From assembly GCA_002812745.2 (NCBI GenBank), contig NCSJ02000105.1, positions 62,001 through 126,000 on the forward strand: a DNA stretch of 64,000 nt, in the 5' to 3' direction. The notes beneath the pieces were generated by a model that did not search any database, was not told where the DNA came from, and was given only the letters and a program-made list of their open reading frames with translations. Positions within the stretch are counted from its first letter, which is position 1. Each line of letters begins with the position of its first letter. Shown piece by piece: positions 23,389-36,079 of the stretch. A program made the translations under genes and the position numbers. This stretch comes from Scytalidium lignicola (lineage: Eukaryota > Ascomycota > Leotiomycetes).

Positions 23389-25234
23389 GTCGAAGTTGGC
23401 TTAATTTGGCTATAGAAACAATGAACCAAATGAATTAGATAGTGAGATTCGGTGGAAATATAAATATATAAATATGTTAATACATAAGCATTACCATCTA
23501 TATCCCTAAAACTTTTCACTGCAGTACTTGCTTCACTTATGAACCTTTGTGCGTACCCAAGTATTGTTATATTGAGTTGCCAGAACGGTGTAGCGGACCA
23601 ACCTTCCTTTTCTATAGGTGGTAATAAAGAAGCTTTCAGAGTATCCAATATCGCCAGTAGGCTATTTCACTGAAGTGGTTCTGCGTCGTTACAAGGAATA
23701 TGGAGAAACCACCTTAAGCACATACGTGTTCTCCGGTGGTCATAAGAATAAATCAAGTGATATTGCCCTGTCATTATAAGTGTATAGACTCTAAACCTTA
23801 TGAGAATTCTATTAATATAATAATATTTCAGATAAGCGTTGCCTTGCCTCGCCCAGATCTCGATCGATCAGAACCCGCTCTTTTGACTTTTGTATCCTTC
23901 TCGCTACAAACAGATTTATAGTCATTCTTTCTTTCTTGCTCAACAGGTGTACTCTTGTCTTCCTAATTCACGTTTAGGGATATCACTCCCCCTGCTACCA
24001 AAGAATCTCTCATCTAAGTACTTCAAAAAAAAAAGTATTAAATGCTCAACTCTTTCTCGCAGCATATTTAAACTAGAGGCGGCTAGTCCAATTCTCTCGC
24101 ATATACACAATAGGAATGGCATAAAACTGGACTCCATCCATCTTTTCCTCGGCCGACTTCATAACTAACAACCTAGTGTTTAAGCGCATACTATAATAGT
24201 TAGATCGGTTACGCTGTTTCATGGCAAACAAACCACCCAGGACCTTCCCCTAGAGGAGTTGTTTAGCCAAGCACTTCGTGCGTCAGAGCGAACGAATAGA
24301 GGACAAATCGCTAAGTATCATTTTCGCGACAGATCTTCCTTGGTGTAAAGGAGGCCATAGATAATAATGTCAGAGATGACTTTAATGATTTAGTTCGCCT
24401 TAATGACAAATTTAGACGTAGAATTTCAAACTTCGGAGTTTATACGATGCAAATCAAAGGATATTCATCCTCTCTTGTATCCACTTATATAATGCCGTGC
24501 AGAAAACGAACGTTCATATCTCAGCAGTGGGAAGATCTCGAGCACATCTTCTCATCACACCGCCAAGGTGAGGTTTTCCTAGGTTTGCGACTGAGACACT
24601 TAGCAGTGGTTGATGGTTTAAGGGCATGTCTGCATGCTTTGTCTTGGATGTGCCAGTTAATTGGTCAATCCAACGGTCGTATACAGCCTGAGAATTGACC
24701 CAAAAATGATCATCCTGGCCTGTCACAGCCTGCTTCTGTGGCCTCTAATTAATTTAATAGCTAGGCTTACTGTTCAACTTGCCCCGGGTAATCCTCCTCC
24801 ACCTTTGCCCCTCTCGGTATTAGCAAATCACCCAACGGAATTGTTATTATGTAGCTAATCTTGGCTGACATCAATATCAAAGCTTTCGAGGCATAATTGT
24901 GTCTTTTACGGATTTCTTCTATTCCCATCAACCTTATTCAAAGTAATTACGTGGCGTGCCTTCTTCTGTGGCAATTGCTTCTAGGAACTTTTGGCTCTTT
25001 CTATGCACATCCTCCTTACCTCCCCGCCCCGGCCCGGCTAGTTACTCCGGGTTTAGACTTCTCCACAACCTAAATCTTCGGCTTCAACTTTCCTTCCCCA
25101 TATTACTCTCTCTATCACCTTATTCCACCCCCGGCTCCGTACGCAGGTTTGCAGAACGTCCCCGGCAGGACCGTGAATGGTGCCATTATTGTCTTCGCAT
25201 TCACCGGAAGCACCTGATTATTGCTCAGGATTCA
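23389..25234. other. Intergenic
   Basis: 1.8 kb without a recognised gene. It is AT-rich up to about 24900, then becomes GC-richer (CCCCGCCCCGGCCCGGC near 25022) as the promoter and 5' UTR of the next regulator. Small open frames lack family features. Confidence 0.5.
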
Positions 25235-27881
25235 ATGTCGCCGGCTAGCGCGCGTGCCTCTGTTGCTGACGCTTCCGAACAAGAGCAGCAGCAACAGCAG
25301 CGGCCTAAACGGCGTCGGATTGGGTACGCCTGCGATCAGTGTCGATCAAAGAAGAATAGATGTGATGGTGAGCGTCCAACATGTGGTCCCTGTGGATTGC
25401 GGCGGCTTCAGTGCGTCTATTCAGCACAGAAACCTCGCGCGACTTTTACTCAGGAGTAAGAACTGTCCATACAATTCCCGTATTTCATTCGTCTTATCCA
25501 TGTCAGGGTTCTGATGTGTTATCCCTTGCAGATATGTGGATGGCTTGAAAGCTCGAAACATCATCCTAGAGCGTCAGCTTGCCGCGCAAAATCAGGCGTT
25601 ACAGGAGAAGTAAGTACTAACTTTACAAGTTCATTGTCACCTACTCCTATCATCTGCTTCTAAATTACTGAGCATTATATAGTTTTCCTTCTCCTCTTCC
25701 AGATGATGTGCGCACTTCTCTTGGAGTGCACACCTCGTTTGGCGGACCCGTAGCTAACAAATCCACTCCAACGCTGTCCTCATCCAGAGCTTATCCTCAG
25801 TTTGCTTCGCCTTTGCCCAACGATGGCTCTGTTTACAGTCCAGATGTACCTCAAGCTCGTAGGCTCTCAGCGATTGGACCTGAGAGACAAAACCCTGCAT
25901 CTAGATCTCCGCTTACGAGGCATCCAGACGATACCATCGAATGCGAGGGGAGAACGCCAGCGAATCCCTCAACCATGTCTGAGGAATTGACCTCGTCACG
26001 TGTGGCACAAAACCCCACAGAGTACTTTGGAGAATCTTCTACCTTTGACTTTATGACTAAAGTATGTTCACCAGCCGATACATCAAAGGGGCAATCAGAT
26101 GCTCTGCCTAAACAAGGACCGGCTTCAGTTGACACCTCCATGGCTCTTTCTACGCCATCAGCTACAATGTACTCCGGACTGGTGTTGAATCAAGGGAATG
26201 AAGATGAGTTTGGCTTGCCTCATAGATTTGTGGCAGATAAGCTTGTGGATGCCTATTTCACATATCGGCACCCCTTAAATCCGCATCTACATGAGCCGTC
26301 ATTTCGACAGAGATACAAACGGCTTTGGCTCAGTGAAGACTATGGTGGCGAGGCTGCTACTGAAGGTAACCTTGGTTGGTTTGGGCTTATTAATATGGTA
26401 TTTTGTTTTGGCTGTGATCACGCAAAGTCAATCGGGCGAGTGTCAATCGACCGAACCCGGTTCTTCAAGCGAGCTAAGGCGCTCGTGTTTTCGGGGCTTC
26501 TTCAGCCTAGCAGTATTGAATTAGTTCAAGCCTTGCTTCTCATGGGACAGTATCTGCATGGCTCTCTCGATCTCAACACCTGTTGGACAGTTGTTGGTCT
26601 AGCCATTCGTATGGCTCAAGGTCTTGGACTCCATCTCGATCCAACCAACTTCACATCGGAGGTAATCGATCAAGAAATCAGGAAACGGGTCTGGTGGGGA
26701 TGCTTTGTTATTGATCGTGTCCTAAGCATGAAGGTTGGCCGACCGCCGACCATTCGCGATGATCTGAATGTTAAAGTCGGTATGCCGTTAATTATTGATG
26801 ACGAGTACCTCACCAACGACAAAAATAATCCTCCTATTCAGCCACCAGAGGTCCCATCCAAACTCGATTTCCTTCTGCAAGTCATACCATTATGTCGATT
26901 AATAGATCGCATCAGAGATACACTTTATAGTGGAGGTCAAGTTGACCTATCTAAACAAAAGTTAAGCGGCATTCCTAAGATTCTCTCTTTATCCATTGAA
27001 CTCGATGGTGATCTTGTTGCTTGGCAAAAGAAGTTACCACCACATCTCAGACTTAATTCTCAGCTTCCGGACTGGCCGTTTGAGCGACAACGGAGTACAC
27101 TGTTTATGCGGTAAGTTGCATTTTACTAAAAATCCGAGTCTATCTCAATGTTGTTTAATGACTAATTCTTCTTAGGTTCCTTAATGCCCGGCTTTTACTA
27201 CATCGCCAAATCCTCCTAATTTATGTAACATGCATTGTCAAAGACGACTTCCAGCGTGAAGTAATGCATTGCTCTGTACGAAGGTGTATTACAGCAGCGC
27301 ATGAGACCGTATGTCAAGTACGACTTTTACATGAAAAACGCTTCTTCCATTATTGGTGGCATCACTCACACTGTAAGTTTGACCCGCAGGATTCCGAACA
27401 TTTCAATTTTTAACTGGAACCAGTTATCTTCGCTGCACTCGGAGTCATGTTAGCATTCAAGGCACTCGATACTCAAAGAAAAGAAGACGTGGGTCTCCCA
27501 GAATCAGTAAACGTCGACCAGGCCATAAGTGATGGAAAAGGTCTTCTTGAAGAAGTCGAGAGTCATCTACATCCACTTGCATCCCGCTATCTCCAATCAT
27601 ATCAGAGACTAGAGGCTAGATTGCAGGAAATGGCAGCAGAAAGAGAAGGTGAAACAAACCTTTCTAGACGTCTACAGGGTGATACGCAGGAGACCGATGT
27701 GACAGGCCGAGGTGAGGCCTCTGGAGATCAATATTTCTCGCCAGACGGTGATGGAAATGGGATTTTCTATAGACCGACTGATGAATTGACTATGCTTCTA
27801 GATAATGACTTCTCAGAGTTTGAGAATATATTTAATGGTACTGGGTGGTCTGGTCTGATAAGTGATTGGAATGAAGCTTGA
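25235..27881 (+). CDS. Zn2Cys6 transcription factor with fungal_trans domain, 793 aa
   Basis: Nuclear regulator. Exons are 25235..25455, 25532..25609, 25683..27110, 27176..27372 and 27424..27881. The ATG at 25235 starts a Gln-rich run followed by a basic RPKRRR stretch and the binuclear zinc cluster, with cysteines at 33, 36, 43, 50, 53 and 60. A coiled-coil linker follows (LKARNIILERQLAAQNQALQ), then a Ser/Pro-rich linker and the fungal_trans region (HPLNPHLHEPSFR, LVQALLLMGQYLHGSLDLNT, RKRVWWGCFVIDRVLSMKVG). In the third intron-exon boundary only the upstream acceptor at 25682 keeps the frame. It sits in the middle of the catabolic island, so a role as pathway activator is plausible, though its coiled-coil XlnR-like layout is also seen in general regulators. 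Confidence 0.92.
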
Positions 27882-28534
27882 CAGATAGAATATGATAATA
27901 TATATATTCTAGTATCTACTTAATATCAAGAAAGTGCTAGCTTTTAAGAGTATCTGATGATATGAAAGAAACTGACTCAGAGCTGCCGTTCTAGCTAACG
28001 ATCAGTAAAAACCGGCTTCCACTTCCACTAAACCTCTCGGAAATGGAAAATCAGTTACTCCGAACTCAGCTACAACATTAGCTAATCATGACGTCTCTCC
28101 TGATTTTCCGTCACGAAGTTGGACCAATACCTTACTGTACCTTATGTACGGAAGTACGTAAGTACCGTAAAGACCTGCATTTTAATTGGGCGCTAGCGNC
28201 GTCGCGTCGGAATCACGGGGTCTTTCGCTTACGCTTCGGGCTAGGGCCGGCCCCGGCGTTACATTAGCCCTAGTTTATGACACGATTATCACAAGAACCA
28301 AGTTTATACGGAGGTAGCTCACGCATCATCGGTAATTAATCTTCTGTTCTATTAGATGAGAACTCTAGTTGCTTAGTTGACCTTTGCAACAGACTACCGT
28401 TTTGCATAAGTACTGTTAATCAAAACTTACATTGATTTGGTTATCTTTTCTGTTAGCTTGATATTTTTCTGAGAATAAAACTACAACGATAAGTTTTACT
28501 ACAATCTGCTTCAAAAATAGTTACGAATAAGGAA
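27882..28534. other. Intergenic with a GC-rich patch
   Basis: A GTAC-rich near-palindrome lies at about 28143-28170 (TACGGAAGTACGTAAGTACC). A short GC-rich patch at 28185-28262 (with GGGCCGGCCCCGG and an N at 28199) is unlike the AT-rich flanks. Nothing coding was seen. Confidence 0.5.
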
Positions 28535-28957
28535 ATGTTACATCTAGCAACTTACATCTTCCTTACGATCTTCCTCAATCCACCAGTACTTCTGCATATC
28601 TTCAACACTATAATTTCTTACGCTCATCCGAATTCTATGCCATTATCTACGAACTCGTCCTCATCAGCGTTATCGGCATCTAGATACCCACTCATCCAAT
28701 CTCTCGGTCCACGTCCAGGTTCAACTCCCTACGTGGATGTCCATGCAGATGATCATCTGTGTTGGCGATATACAGCATTTATGGTTATTATACAGATTAT
28801 AGCTTTTGGGGTTATGGGAAAAGTAACACCGAAGAGACATGGAAGCGTTGGAGAACTTGGTGAAAATATAGATTTGTTAGAGGAAAATAAGACAACGCTT
28901 CTTGTTGATACTACGGTGATTAGTGGCAAAGGGCAAAAAAANGGGAAATGCTTGTAA
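28535..28957 (+). CDS. Possible small membrane protein, hypothetical
   Basis: Open frame of 140 codons from the ATG 28535, ending shortly after an N at 28942, so the C-terminus is unsure. The N-terminus is hydrophobic (LATYIFLTIFLNPPVLLHIF), followed by a Ser-rich stretch, the segment RPGSTPYVDVHADDHLCWRY and a second hydrophobic helix (TAFMVIIQIIAFGVMG), then a basic and acidic tail. A start at the internal methionine (MPLSTNSSSS) would give a one-helix protein. No family is recognised. Codon use looks protein-like, but no intron or neighbour supports it. Confidence 0.4.
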   Translation: MLHLATYIFLTIFLNPPVLLHIFNTIISYAHPNSMPLSTNSSSSALSASRYPLIQSLGPRPGSTPYVDVHADDHLCWRYTAFMVIIQIIAFGVMGKVTPKRHGSVGELGENIDLLEENKTTLLVDTTVISGKGQKXGKCL

Positions 28958-30493
28958 TCATATCAGTCAAGAAAATGATATTACTAAGGGTATTTTAAAA
29001 TAAACTGATGTTACAAGTTCTTTTTCTTTATTGGTTGGGTTAGGTTCTTGCGTTGGAGTTCGGCGAACTTTTCAACGGTTGCTCGACCACTAGAAGGTCG
29101 AAGTTCTTGCATAGACGTTTTAGGACTCTTCAATTCATAGGAGTTCTTTTAGTGGTTAGATTTTTCTTCAAATACATAGAAGTCAGAAGGAAATTTTGCA
29201 GTGGTCCTTTGTGATCCTTGTCCAAAACAGGGCCTTTGTTCAAGATGGAAATGTTTAGTGCTGAGATGATAGTTAATGATATTAAACGCTCTTCAGGGCT
29301 TTTTGGCTAGAAGTGGAATTCCTGTTACGATCCAACAAGTCGCTATATTACTCAATGGGGCCCACTTCCTCCTCTTGTTAATAATGGGAGGATGGCAAAA
29401 CGACAATCAGATGTTTGCCTCAATCCTCAGGGCGTTGATGGTGTGTTTGATGGTTCAGCGGTACCACAGATTGCTGACACTATTGGTCCTTCGTGCAACT
29501 AAGGCCTGACCCCTTAACATCAACCTGGCGGTGTTAAAGATAATCAGGTCCAAATTTATGGTCTCGATATCTATTTTACCACCTAGTGTTGATAGTCATT
29601 AATTACATATAAGAATCAATTCTCGATTTTACCTCTTGTTTTATTTTTTTGCGTAGGATATAGTTGTCAGGAGATGAAGGAGCGTAGTTAGGAAGAATCA
29701 AGGAAGAATCAAGGATAGGCTGAAGCGCTAGAAGTTAACCACTATTATTAACTTATCGAAGCTTTTTATATATCAGATATTAGAGAATAAAATATATATG
29801 TCCAATTGCATTCCATATAGTGGCGGAAGCTAAGCCCCTCTTTTTGAACATGCTAATAACAATAATACCCTACAAGCTTTCTCTCATTTCTATAGTACCC
29901 TCTAAGAATGATTCTACTTTGTCTAAAACGTCAGCAGTGGGCTAGCTTTACACACAGCTTCATTTATACCTGTTATAAAATCCTTCTGAGAGATAACATA
30001 ACCCTAATCTAAAAGTCATTATAATTATAAAATACTTATAACCAGTTAATAACTTGTTAATAACCGGTAAATGACTGGTCAGCACAGATCAGAACGCACG
30101 GACTAGTACGACGCCAAGACAACTATTTTGCAACTTTTGGTCCCAGCCGAGATTCGAGGTTGTCGTGCAAACAAAAATATAGAGTACAACTGCAGAACCA
30201 GCCGTAACTGCCTGCCCGACACACATAATAATCTAATAGAAAAATGAAAGACTTCCCAAACCACTTCGTACATTTCTTCTACCATATTTATGTCGCCGGT
30301 GTGCTTGTCAAGCTCAGTTCACGTTGTTCTGTCGTGCTTTAGTTAAGTAAGGTAACTCGTCGAACCTCCGCTTTTCCTTTCCCCGCAAGTGTTTTGAAGT
30401 GTGTTAGCATCCGGCACCCAGTTGATAAATAACCATCAACTATTCTCGCCTAATTCCCTAGCAGTGCTTCATAGATCTGCCTTTTGCTCCAGC
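28958..30493. other. Intergenic
   Basis: 1.5 kb upstream of the dehydratase. A minus-strand tract around 29016-29290 looks weakly coding but is broken by stops. A direct repeat GGAAGAATCAA occurs twice near 29691-29714. No gene could be supported. Confidence 0.4.
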
Positions 30494-32435
30494 ATGGCCC
30501 AACCCGTCGACTCAGCCGCCAGTAAGATTTCGCTCAATGACGACTACGACCTGTCAAAACCGATCAGCTCAACATCGGGTCTTCGCCAAGGCCTAACGTC
30601 TTACGGTGATGCTCACTTCTCACTCTTTCTCCGGAAGGTGTTTATCAAGGCACTGGGCTACAGCGAGGATGCCCTTTCTCGACCGATCATAGGCATCATC
30701 AATACTTACTCCGCTCTCAATCCCTGCCACGCCAATGTTCCTCAGCTTATCGAAGCAGTAAAGCGTGGCGTCCAGTTGAACGGTGGACTTGCAGTTGATT
30801 TCCCTACCATATCGATCGCTGAGTCTTTTTCAGCACCAACGAGCGTGTTTCTCCGGAATCTGATGAGCATGGACACCGAAGAAATGATCAAGGCGCAACC
30901 GTTGGACGCATGCATTATGATCGGAGGTCTGTATAATCTTGGAAAGCGGGGTTGAGATTATTCCCCTAACTAATAAGTACTACAGGATGTGACAAGACTG
31001 TACCTGCTCAACTAATGGGAGGAATCTCAGCAAACAAACCGATTCTGCCATTAGTTACTGGCCCTATGATGCCAGGAAGCTATAGAGGGAAACGACTGGG
31101 AGCATGTACAGATTGCCGCAATAATTGGGCCGCCTACAGAGCTGGAACCCTTGATATAGAAGACATTAGCCTGCTCAATGAAGAATTAGCACCAACAGTA
31201 AGCCAATCAATCTACCAAAAGTTCTACAAGCCACGACTAACATTCCATAGGTTGGAACTTGTGGTGTAATGGGGACAGCCAGCACTATGGCATGTGTGAC
31301 CGCGGCACTCGGATTCATGCCACTTAGAGGAGCCTCAGCACCCGCAGTATCATCGGCACGCCTCAGGATCGCTGAAGAAACAGGGGCAATTGCGGTCGCG
31401 GTTGCAGCAGCCAAACGGACTCCACAAGAAATGCTCTCTAAGGAGTCATTTTTTAATGCTATTACTGTCCTCCAGGCCATTGGAGGATCGACAAATGCCG
31501 TGGTTCACCTGATGGCGATTGTGAACCGACATCCTAAAATTAAAGGCGAGATCTCATTAGAAACATTCGACGATATTGGCAAAAGGGTACCACTATTAAT
31601 CGATTTGAAGCCAAGTGGAGATAATTACATGACCGATTTTCACAATGCAGGTGGCATGCTTGCTCTGCTACATACATTACGACCATTGCTACACCTTGAA
31701 GCTCTGACCATTACTGGCCAAACATTAGGAGAAGTACTTGACACTTCAGCCTTCCGCACTTTCCCATTCTCTTCTGAGATTATTCGCCCACTCTCCAACC
31801 CTCTGTATCCAAGTTCGTCTCTTGTAGTTTTGCACGGGAATCTAGCCCCCAAAGGGGCAGTCATAAAAGCCTCCGCATCAAAGTATCGACACCTCCTGAA
31901 GCACTCGGGACCAGCAGTGGTTTTCAAGAACTCGGCAGATCTTGCACAACGAATTGACGATCCAGACCTTCTCGTCACTAGAGACTCCGTCTTGGTGCTC
32001 CAAGGAATTGGACCTATTGGCAACCCCGGCATGCCAGAAGCAGGACTTATCCCTATTCCTAGGAAATTGGCCGCTATTGGGGTAACTGATATGTTGCGAC
32101 TTTCTGATGGGAGAATGTCTGGGACTGCTGGAGGAACGATTATCCTACATATTTCACCAGAATCGGCAGTGTTGGATTCCGTTTTCGGAGTAGTAAAGGA
32201 TGGTGATATTATTGAATGCGATGTTGAGAAGCGTTACCTTAAGCTCGAAGTCTCCCCAGAAGAGGTTGAACGACGAATAGCTGAACGGAAGATGCTTGTA
32301 TCAGCAGGACAAGCGAATGTAAAGAAGGACCAACAAGCAAGACGTGGATATAGAAGCCTATATGAACGTTGCGTAAATCAAGCTGAGGAGGGAGCTGATT
32401 TTGATTTTCTAACTGCCATCAGTCAGGAAATCTAG
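30494..32435 (+). CDS. IlvD/EDD family dehydratase, sugar-acid (pentonate) dehydratase-like, 609 aa
   Basis: Fe-S enzyme that dehydrates a 2,3-dihydroxy acid to a 2-keto-3-deoxy acid. Exons are 30494..30926, 30986..31197 and 31251..32435. Family signatures: GGCDKTVPAQLMG (the first cysteine lies at the first splice junction), RLGACTDCRNNWAAYRAG, VGTCGVMGTASTMACV (third Fe-S cysteine, second splice junction), and the C-terminal GIGPIGNPGMPEAG and RLSDGRMSGTAGG. The CTDC and GTCGVMGTAST variants point to the sugar-acid (arabinonate/xylonate) branch more than to branched-chain dihydroxy-acid dehydratase. The open frame extends upstream to 30401 only through a GTG; the first ATG is 30494. No clear mitochondrial presequence is seen from this start, so a cytosolic catabolic role is likelier than amino-acid synthesis. 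Confidence 0.9.
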
Positions 32436-33323
32436 AGCCGTGATAAATAGAAATAGATTTTCTGTGCAAATGCATTTCGTTTATCAAACAGCAAGCATGT
32501 CAAATCCACTAATTAAGATGCACCGACGCTGTAGTAACTTTGTTCCATCGAGACCTTTACGGGATCCGAAGCACTTGGCAGAGTTGAGGCAAGATTTACA
32601 ACAGTCTAATTGGGGGAATACCATGTGGGCCATGAACGAGCTCATTTCCTGCAACTTTCTTCTGCATATAACTTTATTAATGTTGGGAGTGTTGATAACT
32701 GAGATCAATAGTACAACGATATTGTTAAACGAGCTTTCTTTAACGGCTAAGGCCATCATATCTTAATTACTATGTCCGTTCAATGCAAATTTAGCATAAT
32801 AAGATAATGTACAGTACAATGGCATCTTGTCAGCGGTAAATAAGCTCGGTCTGAATCACGTACCACAACTAATTCTGTATAGTCTGTAAGGGGTCTGATT
32901 TAATCAAGGGAACTTAAATCCACGCAAAAACTACTAGATCGCAACTAAAGTCAATTTAAAACATATTCGCTACAAGCAAAGTTTGCTACCCGCTACACTT
33001 ATAGGTCTCTTTGTCTTCTGTAGCCTTCCTAGGCTCATCAACTCTTGTATGATAAATATATAGAGGCATATAATAAATCAAGATTTATTTCCCCCGTAAC
33101 GACTGATTAAGGATTTCCAGTGTACATGACTTACTCTTGATTTATATTATCTTTAAGATTTAAAGTTTGGCTCACTCCATAAATTCGTTATCCAACACAA
33201 ACATTTAGTCTCGTTCCATCATTCTACATTAATTATTCACGCCTCTCCTGTATTATTATACATGTCTACCCTAGTAAGAACAATTATAAACTATTTACAC
33301 AAGCCCCTGAAACAAGAAACATG
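32436..33323. other. Intergenic between convergent genes
   Basis: AT-rich 3' regions of the dehydratase and the P450. No gene, repeat or RNA was seen; overlapping open frames at 32440-32766 lack family features. Confidence 0.5.
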
Positions 33324-35323
33324 TCATCTCTTCATTTCCTTCCTCCTCTTACTCCTCCTCCGTACAAAACAAGGCCACCCATGCGGCGCAACAGTAAAGT
33401 AATTCTCATATTTCCATTCCGACCCCTCTTCTACCAACCTGACATGGAACTCCCGAATCATCATCGCCGCCGTCTTACTAACTTCCAGATGTGCCAGATG
33501 CCGTCCAGGGCACCCATTATATCCTGCTCCAAAAGGAATCATGACCCTATCCATCTCCTTTGCGCGCCATAAGTCATTGAGCCAACGACGCGGATTGAAC
33601 TCCCTAGCATCCTGCCCAAAAAGCGATTTTATTCGGTGGATCACCCATGGATTGACACTGAGAATTGTACCTGAGGGGAAATGACGTCCAGCCACCGTGA
33701 CGCCATCTGGACTGGGTGATATGCGCGTGAGACCGAATCCTACTGGCGTGTGGAAGCGATACGTCTCCTTGATGCAAGCCTGTAGGACTGGTAGCCTCTG
33801 GGTTTCATCATAGGTAGGGATATCCGATAAGCTTGCTTCATCGAGTTCCTTTCGCAGCATGTGGAGCAGTTCACGGTCGTGCATCACGTAATACACAAAC
33901 GCTTGCAGGACTGAACTCACGGTGTCGCCGCCGGCTCCTAGGTTACCAACTGCGTTGGTCAGGATCTCGATTTCTTCCATGCGTTCGGGATGGGCTTTTA
34001 ACTGTTGTTTCCACTGTTCTAGCATGTCCATTCGGACCTCGGTGTTCTTGGAGCGTGCGTCGATGGCGGCGACACAAGTGTCGAAGACATGCATCGCCGG
34101 AGTAAGATTGAAGAATCCAATCATGGGGTTGGCGAGGAGGAAGTCATGCGCCCAGGGAAAGTGGCCTAGTACCGAGATGTAAATTCGGAGAAAGACGTTG
34201 TTCTTGACGGTATTGCCTATGTCGCGGCCGGAATCGAGAAAGCCGAAAGGCTTGGAGAAGGTTGCCTCGCCGAGGATGTCAAAAGCTAGGAAGTTGAACC
34301 ATTGGGAAAAATCGACGGGTTTCTTGTGGTCGCCGAGGGCCGTGAGTTGCCTGCGCAAGGTCCCGAGAGCGGTATCGATGTATGGTTCTGTCTTGATGAT
34401 GTTGGAGAAACTGTACCCGGGCGCGAGGTTTCTGGCTTTGCGCATGTGGTTCTGGCAGGAGCGCTCGGCCATCTGGTTGACGTAGCGTTTATCTGGCATC
34501 GAAAAGATGGCATATGTTGGGCCCTGTGTGTGTGTGTGTCTTGTCTCAGCGTGGAGAGAAGAAAGAGGTAGAAAGAAAGAAAAGAGAGAAAAGAAAAGAA
34601 AGAAAAGAGAAGGAAATAGGGCGTGGGAGGAATGAAACAGAGGAAACTAAGACGTGGTCGTGGGTTATGTGCCAATTAGAGGAAAATCTCCAATTTACTT
34701 TATCCATGTGTGACATGAGGACCTCGCGGATGGCCGCCGGATCGCAAATACTAACTTCATTGTAGCCGATGCGTACAAACTTGCCTAGTAGTTTAGTTAG
34801 CTAATACAAAACTTACATAGCAGTTATCATCAGCGACTTTCACAACGACATTGCACGTGTGTCATGTGCTGACAATGTGAAAAGTGACGGTGGTGTCGCC
34901 CCAATGATTCGTTATATGAAGCACAACAACCTTACCATGCTCATCATGAAGCTTGATCAGAGCCTGTTCGATATGGCCGTTGACGATGTGGTACAGCTGC
35001 CACAGCGACGCGGAGAAGGTGGCGGAGAGAGGCCCTGGGATGTCGGAGAGGGGTGAGCAGAACCTTCTCCAGACGATAGCGAAGCAGAGGAAGATGAACA
35101 GGGCGACCAGGAGGTTATAGAGGAGGTGCACGAGCAGCTTCAGCAAGAACTTGGAGCAGAAGACCGACACGGCGGCCGACTGGGTGACGAGGACAGCAGC
35201 GAGGCCGGCGAGCAGGTCGACAGAGCTGGCGCCCAGCTGATACACGACGGCACTCAGGCGCGAATACTCAGCGTGGAACTCGGCCTGAAGGTAGGAGAAG
35301 GTGGAGTTGAACTCGAGGTCCAT
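33324..35323 (-). CDS. Cytochrome P450, pisatin-demethylase-like, 557 aa
   Basis: Membrane-anchored haem monooxygenase of the endoplasmic reticulum. Exons are 35323..34936, 34784..34699 and 34523..33324. The N-terminus carries extra hydrophobic sequence before a membrane anchor (LLVALFIFLCFAIVWRRF) and the DIPGP hinge. Junction 1 restores HDEHGKFVRIGYNEV; junction 2 leads into GPTYAIFSMPDKRY, a segment common in pisatin-demethylase-like P450s. Motifs: I-helix GAGGDTVSS, K-helix ETYR, FNPRRW, and the haem loop FGAGYNGCPGRH (Cys near residue 505). The second intron holds a long purine tract and a (CA)n acceptor. A BVMO relic lies upstream, then SnoaL and regulator genes, so a secondary-metabolite substrate is likely but unknown. 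Confidence 0.93.
34525..34640. repeat. (GT)n and purine-rich tract inside the P450 intron
   Basis: A TGTGTGTGTGTGTGT run at 34525-34540 is followed by an almost pure A/G tract of about 70 nt (AAAGAAAGAAAAGAG units) on the plus strand. On the coding (minus) strand this is a CT-rich polypyrimidine tract directly before the (CA)n-CAG acceptor. Confidence 0.8.
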
Positions 35324-36079
35324 GGGCGGCGGTGATCATGAAGGACTGAGACCATAGATTGGAGATCAGATCAGTCAGAACCTTATGGCTTTGCGGGCGG
35401 ATCGAAGAGGGAGAAGGTGGTGGTGGTGGTGGTGGTGTTAGCTGTGGGGGGGAAGGAAATAGCAGCGAACCGACACTCTGGGTGGTGGGATTCTACAGTA
35501 CAGTACAGTAATACCGATACTGTATGGTACATGCAGGCATTGAGGGCGGGGGGTGGGCCAGGGCAAAGCGCCAGGGTCCCATAAGTACCGCGCATGTACA
35601 TGTACTGTACCACACAGATGTGTGTCGGATGGGAGATAATGAGGGACGAAGGAAGGGGGGGTCACGCCATGAGTCGTGAAGGGGGCAGGAATCGCAGTTA
35701 ATTACTGTAATTGAATACGGTAGCTACGGAGTACAGTATCACGATATGACAATCATCTGTACAGTACATCGCCATGCGTATATGCTGTAGATATGCCGGT
35801 ATTACTTGTACATGTACTTACGTACATCAATGAGGGCCAGTGCAACAATGCCATTGTTACGGTATCATTAATTATGATACGGTCGGTGTGTGTGCAAAAA
35901 CATCCAGTATCCATTATCTTTGTCCATTGTCCAGTGCCTGGCCGGGGCCTGGAAAAGTTATTGCACACCGGGTTCATCCATTCACCGCTTTCCTCTACAC
36001 AGTACTGTGGTAAGTCACGGCAACCGGGACCTAACCGGCTCGAGATTAGCTTCCGCGGTCTACCAATGCTGCAATGCCT
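35324..36079. other. Intergenic with GGT microsatellite and GTAC palindromes
   Basis: Promoter side of the P450. Contains (GGT)7 at 35416-35436 and a dense set of TACAGTA/TACTGTA/GTACATGTAC palindromes between about 35490 and 36010. No coding sequence was supported. Confidence 0.6.

Noticed and set aside
22992..23648. 218-aa minus-strand frame opposite the amine oxidase 3' end
   Set aside because: Antisense shadow of a confirmed coding exon.
29016..29530. Minus-strand tract resembling transposase or other coding remnant
   Set aside because: Some protein-like stretches (e.g. ELRPSSGRATVEKFAELQ) but several stops and no recognisable motif; not enough to call an element.
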